NCBI GenBank assembly: GCA_031422315.1
Contig: JANOQN010000076.1
Coordinates: 1-64,000, forward strand
From: JANNYA01 sp031422315
GTDB taxonomy: Bacteria > Pseudomonadota > Gammaproteobacteria > Xanthomonadales > SZUA-5
Length of the DNA: 64,000 bases
Direction of reading: 5' to 3'
The notes below the pieces were generated by a model. The model searched no databases and had not been told where the DNA came from. It worked only from the letters and a program-made list of their open reading frames with translations. The translations under genes were made by a program, and so were the position numbers. Shown piece after piece: positions 61,492 to 64,000 of this stretch (positions are counted from its first letter, which is position 1; every line of letters begins with the position of its first letter).

Positions 61492-62463
61492 TTAAGCATT
61501 TTTTGGCAAAGCATCGGGCACGCGGCGCGCTAGGCTAGCGGAAATTGAGCCTGCAACCACTAAAAATGCGCCAATGTAACCCAAAAACCCGAGCTGCTCA
61601 GCTTTGACGTATTGCGGAAAAATCGGCGCAAGTAGCGCAACGGTGATCAACGTCAACACCGGCGTGATCGCCAAGATCGCCGACACGCGCGAAGCGTCCC
61701 AATGTTCCATGGCCTCGGCGAAAGCGCCGTACGCGCCGATAGTATTGAGCGCGCAGTAGCCAATCGCGATGGTGTGCGCGCGATCAATATTGCCAAGCAG
61801 CTGGGCCGGGCTGGCAAAAGCGCTCAGTAAAATCGTGCAAACCACGTACATGATCAGCATAACTTGCTGTGAGCGAAGCTTAGTGAGCAGCTGTTTTTGC
61901 AAGAGCGCATAAACGGCCCAAGTCAGTGCGCCGATAAAAATCAGCGCCGCGCCAAAACCATAGCTAAGCGCTTGCGCGCGGTTTTGCTGATCAAAATAAA
62001 ACACACACAAGCCCAATACGATCGCTGCAAAACCCAGCATCTGTAACGCATTAATGCGTTCTTTGAACCAGATAATACCGCCCAGAGCCAAAAGCAGCGG
62101 TGCAGATTGGATCAACAGCTGCGCATTGCCCGGCGTAGTGTATTTAAGCCCGAGCAAGTAAAGTACGTAGTTTCCTAGCAATCCAAGGCCAGCGCAGCCG
62201 AGCATGATCCAGCGCACATGTCCCAAGCCTTTAAAACCGCTGAGCTGGCGGCGACTTGCCAGCAGCAGGAAGGTAAAAATCGCCGCTGTTAAAAAGCGAA
62301 ACCAAGTCAACGTAATCGGGTCTAGCACCTCGAGCGATACTTTCAGCGCTACCGGCAGCGTCGCCCAAAACAGACAGGTCAGCAGCGCTAAACTTAAGCC
62401 TAGCTGCCAGCGCCCAGAACTCTGATGCCGTGTGTTGGGCACAGCCTTATTCGGCGCGCTCAC
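61492..62463 (-). CDS. EamA/DMT-family transporter
   Basis: A 323-residue protein of ten hydrophobic helices, with the two EamA repeats: 'LALLTCLFWATLPVALKVSL' near the start and 'YGFGAALIFIGALTWAVYAL' in the second half. It belongs to the drug/metabolite transporter superfamily; the exported metabolite is unknown. The GTG start overlaps the stop of the antiporter gene upstream as GTGA, so the two are one transcript. Confidence 0.92.
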   Translation of the reverse strand: MSAPNKAVPNTRHQSSGRWQLGLSLALLTCLFWATLPVALKVSLEVLDPITLTWFRFLTAAIFTFLLLASRRQLSGFKGLGHVRWIMLGCAGLGLLGNYVLYLLGLKYTTPGNAQLLIQSAPLLLALGGIIWFKERINALQMLGFAAIVLGLCVFYFDQQNRAQALSYGFGAALIFIGALTWAVYALLQKQLLTKLRSQQVMLIMYVVCTILLSAFASPAQLLGNIDRAHTIAIGYCALNTIGAYGAFAEAMEHWDASRVSAILAITPVLTLITVALLAPIFPQYVKAEQLGFLGYIGAFLVVAGSISASLARRVPDALPKNA

Positions 62464-64000
62464 TTGGCAATTTTATCCGTATCAAACAATCGGGCTAACT
62501 CGCTTCTAAAATCAGCGGCGGATTGAATCAATGCGGTCTCATCGTTATGAAACACGTATTGATCCTTGAGCGAGCGCTCATCCATGGCTTTGAACTGCTG
62601 GATGCGCGCCGTTGCATCAGCCGAATTCATACCGAGCGCTTCGAGCAGCTGGGTGGTCATCAGCATTGCCGAATGCAGCGTTTCACGCACTGCATCGTCA
62701 ACTCCCAAATCCATTAACTTGTGCGCGTGGCGCCGATCGCGCGCGCTCGCGATAATTTTCAGCGTGGGGTTGAGTTTTTTTACCGCGCGCACAGTTGCAA
62801 GCGATTGCTCAGGATCATCGAGCGCCAAGAGTAGAATTTCCGCCTGCTCAATTTTTGCCGCGCGCAGCGTGTCAGGCCGAGTCGTGTCGCCATAATAAAC
62901 CTTGCCGCCGAATTTTCTGGATAGATCGACTTGCTCAGTGCTGGGTTCAATAACGGTGTAAGGCACTTTTTGCGCGGCCAGCACGCGCGCTGGAATTTGC
63001 CCGATCCGGCCCATGCCCGCAATAATGATTTTAGCAGCCTCGCCTTCGTTGATCGCATCATAAGCGCGGGTTGGCGCAGGCGATAACTTATCGAGCAGCG
63101 CGCGCATACCGAGCACCACGATGGGTGTTGCCGCCATTGCCAGCGCCACCACCACATTCAATAGCGCAGCAACATCGGTGCGCATCAGCTGGCTGTCGGT
63201 GGCTTGCTTGAACACCACGAAAGCGAACTCGCCGCCTGATGCCAGCAGCGCGGCCAGCAGCCACGATTCCTTATTGCCGTAGCCAAACAGCCTAGCTTGG
63301 GCGTACACCAAACCAAGTTGTAGCAAGAGCAATCCGCCGACTAGTCCGGCAACGATAAGCGGCTTTTGCAGGATTAGCTGAATGTCCAGCGTCATGCCAA
63401 TCGCCATAAAAAACAACCCAAGCAGCAAACCTTTGAACGGTTGAATGTGGCCTTCCACTTCGTGGCTGTACTCCGAATCGGCCAGCAGCACGCCGGCTAG
63501 AAAAGCGCCTAAGCCCATCGACAGCCCGACTTGCTGCATCAGCATCGCGGTGCCCAATACCACCAACAAAGATACGGCGGTGAACAGCTCCGGTAGCTTG
63601 CTTCGCGCCACCATGCGAAAAACCGGCCGCAGCAAATAGCGCCCCGCCGCCACTACAAAAATAATTGCTGCCAGCACTTTTAACGTGGCCCACCAAAACG
63701 GTGTGCCGCTCGCGTTGGCAGATTGCAAACCGAGCAGCGGAATAATCGCCAGCACCGGCACTGCGACTAAATCTTGGAACAGCAAAACGCCAAACGCAGC
63801 TCGCCCGTGCGGGCTTTGCAGCTCATTGCTTTCGGCTAACACTTGCAGCGCAAACGCGGTCGATGACAGCGCCAAAGCAAAACCGGCAATGCATGCGGCC
63901 AGCACCGGCAACCCGAGCAGCCACGCAATCACGCTGATAATGGCGGTTACCAGCAGCATTTGCGTCGCGCCCAAACCGAGCAGCAGCTTGCGCATGGCCC
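62460..64000 (-). CDS. Glutathione-regulated-type potassium-efflux antiporter (KefB/KefC-like), 5' end missing
   Basis: The visible 511 residues lack the N-terminal membrane helices, since the gene runs off the right end of the window; an ATG at 63995 is internal. Membrane segments include 'LSSTAFALQVLAESNELQSP' and 'LLFQDLVAVPVLAIIPLLG', typical of CPA2 exchangers. The C-terminal RCK_N domain has 'KIIIAGMGRIGQIPARVLA' and 'YYGDTTRPDTLRAAKI', binding NAD(H) or glutathione adducts. It exports potassium in exchange for protons. KefB and KefC cannot be told apart here. The EamA gene follows, overlapped. Confidence 0.9.
   Translation of the reverse strand, partial: AMRKLLLGLGATQMLLVTAIISVIAWLLGLPVLAACIAGFALALSSTAFALQVLAESNELQSPHGRAAFGVLLFQDLVAVPVLAIIPLLGLQSANASGTPFWWATLKVLAAIIFVVAAGRYLLRPVFRMVARSKLPELFTAVSLLVVLGTAMLMQQVGLSMGLGAFLAGVLLADSEYSHEVEGHIQPFKGLLLGLFFMAIGMTLDIQLILQKPLIVAGLVGGLLLLQLGLVYAQARLFGYGNKESWLLAALLASGGEFAFVVFKQATDSQLMRTDVAALLNVVVALAMAATPIVVLGMRALLDKLSPAPTRAYDAINEGEAAKIIIAGMGRIGQIPARVLAAQKVPYTVIEPSTEQVDLSRKFGGKVYYGDTTRPDTLRAAKIEQAEILLLALDDPEQSLATVRAVKKLNPTLKIIASARDRRHAHKLMDLGVDDAVRETLHSAMLMTTQLLEALGMNSADATARIQQFKAMDERSLKDQYVFHNDETALIQSAADFRSELARLFDTDKIAK

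Noticed and set aside
1..64000. tRNA, rRNA, CRISPR arrays and prophage genes
   Set aside because: No cloverleaf-like or ribosomal sequence, spaced identical repeats, or phage structural genes were recognised on either strand by eye.

Overview
The window looks like chromosome from a gammaproteobacterium, most likely near the Xanthomonadales/Lysobacterales. This rests on the RRF2-sufBCDS operon, TusE/DsrC, Hsp33 and glutaredoxin 3, together with many secreted proteases, eukaryotic-type Ser/Thr kinases, caspase/CHAT proteins, propeller sensors and an outer-membrane autotransporter barrel. The lineage is inferred from gene content only. No rRNA, tRNA or CRISPR array was seen.

Region 1 (1-15.7 kb) is a defence island. 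It opens with the 3' end of an ISL3-type transposase joined to a dead fragment of an oligopeptide-type ABC ATPase. A complete class 1 DISARM order follows: drmD (SNF2-like helicase), drmMI (N6-adenine methylase), drmA (helicase), drmB (DUF1998) and drmC (phospholipase-D nuclease). Two insertions interrupt it: a CopG/PIN toxin-antitoxin pair between drmMI and drmA, and a DUF1016 (YhcG-like) PD-(D/E)XK nuclease between drmB and drmC. drmC is split by a +1 frameshift at a TTTT run, so the system is either impaired or carries a sequence error.

Region 2 (15.7-25.7 kb) is housekeeping. On the minus strand an RRF2 regulator-sufB-sufC-sufD-sufS operon runs into hslO (Hsp33). Beside it are a LysR regulator and a divergent operon of a quinone-oxidoreductase-like dehydrogenase, a RidA-like protein and a class V aminotransferase.

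Region 3 (25.8-44.4 kb) is rich in signalling. It holds a GAF-AAA+ regulator with a degenerate sigma-54 contact loop followed by a giant propeller-Ser/Thr kinase; a secreted PD40-type propeller protein; an AT-rich orphan gene; a Sel1-repeat protein; a propeller-GGDEF protein; TusE and glutaredoxin 3; a caspase-like peptidase in one operon with a PknB-like kinase; and an AbrB/PIN toxin-antitoxin pair.

Region 4 (44.4-52.8 kb) encodes surface and secreted proteins: two very small ORFs, an autotransporter-barrel protein with a large partner, a small LuxR-type protein, a secreted chymotrypsin-fold protease and a lipoprotein with a clear terminator.

Region 5 (52.8-59.9 kb) is the most unusual. An AT-rich segment carries a subtilisin-like protease, a small exported protein and a TPR-CHAT protease. 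Base composition changes abruptly inside the CHAT gene, between the TPR half and the catalytic half. A VapBC pair with a perfect 24-bp operator palindrome, an ECF-type sigma factor and its probable membrane anti-sigma partner follow. The window ends with an FHA-PP2C (SpoIIE) phosphatase, an EamA transporter and a truncated KefB/C-type antiporter.
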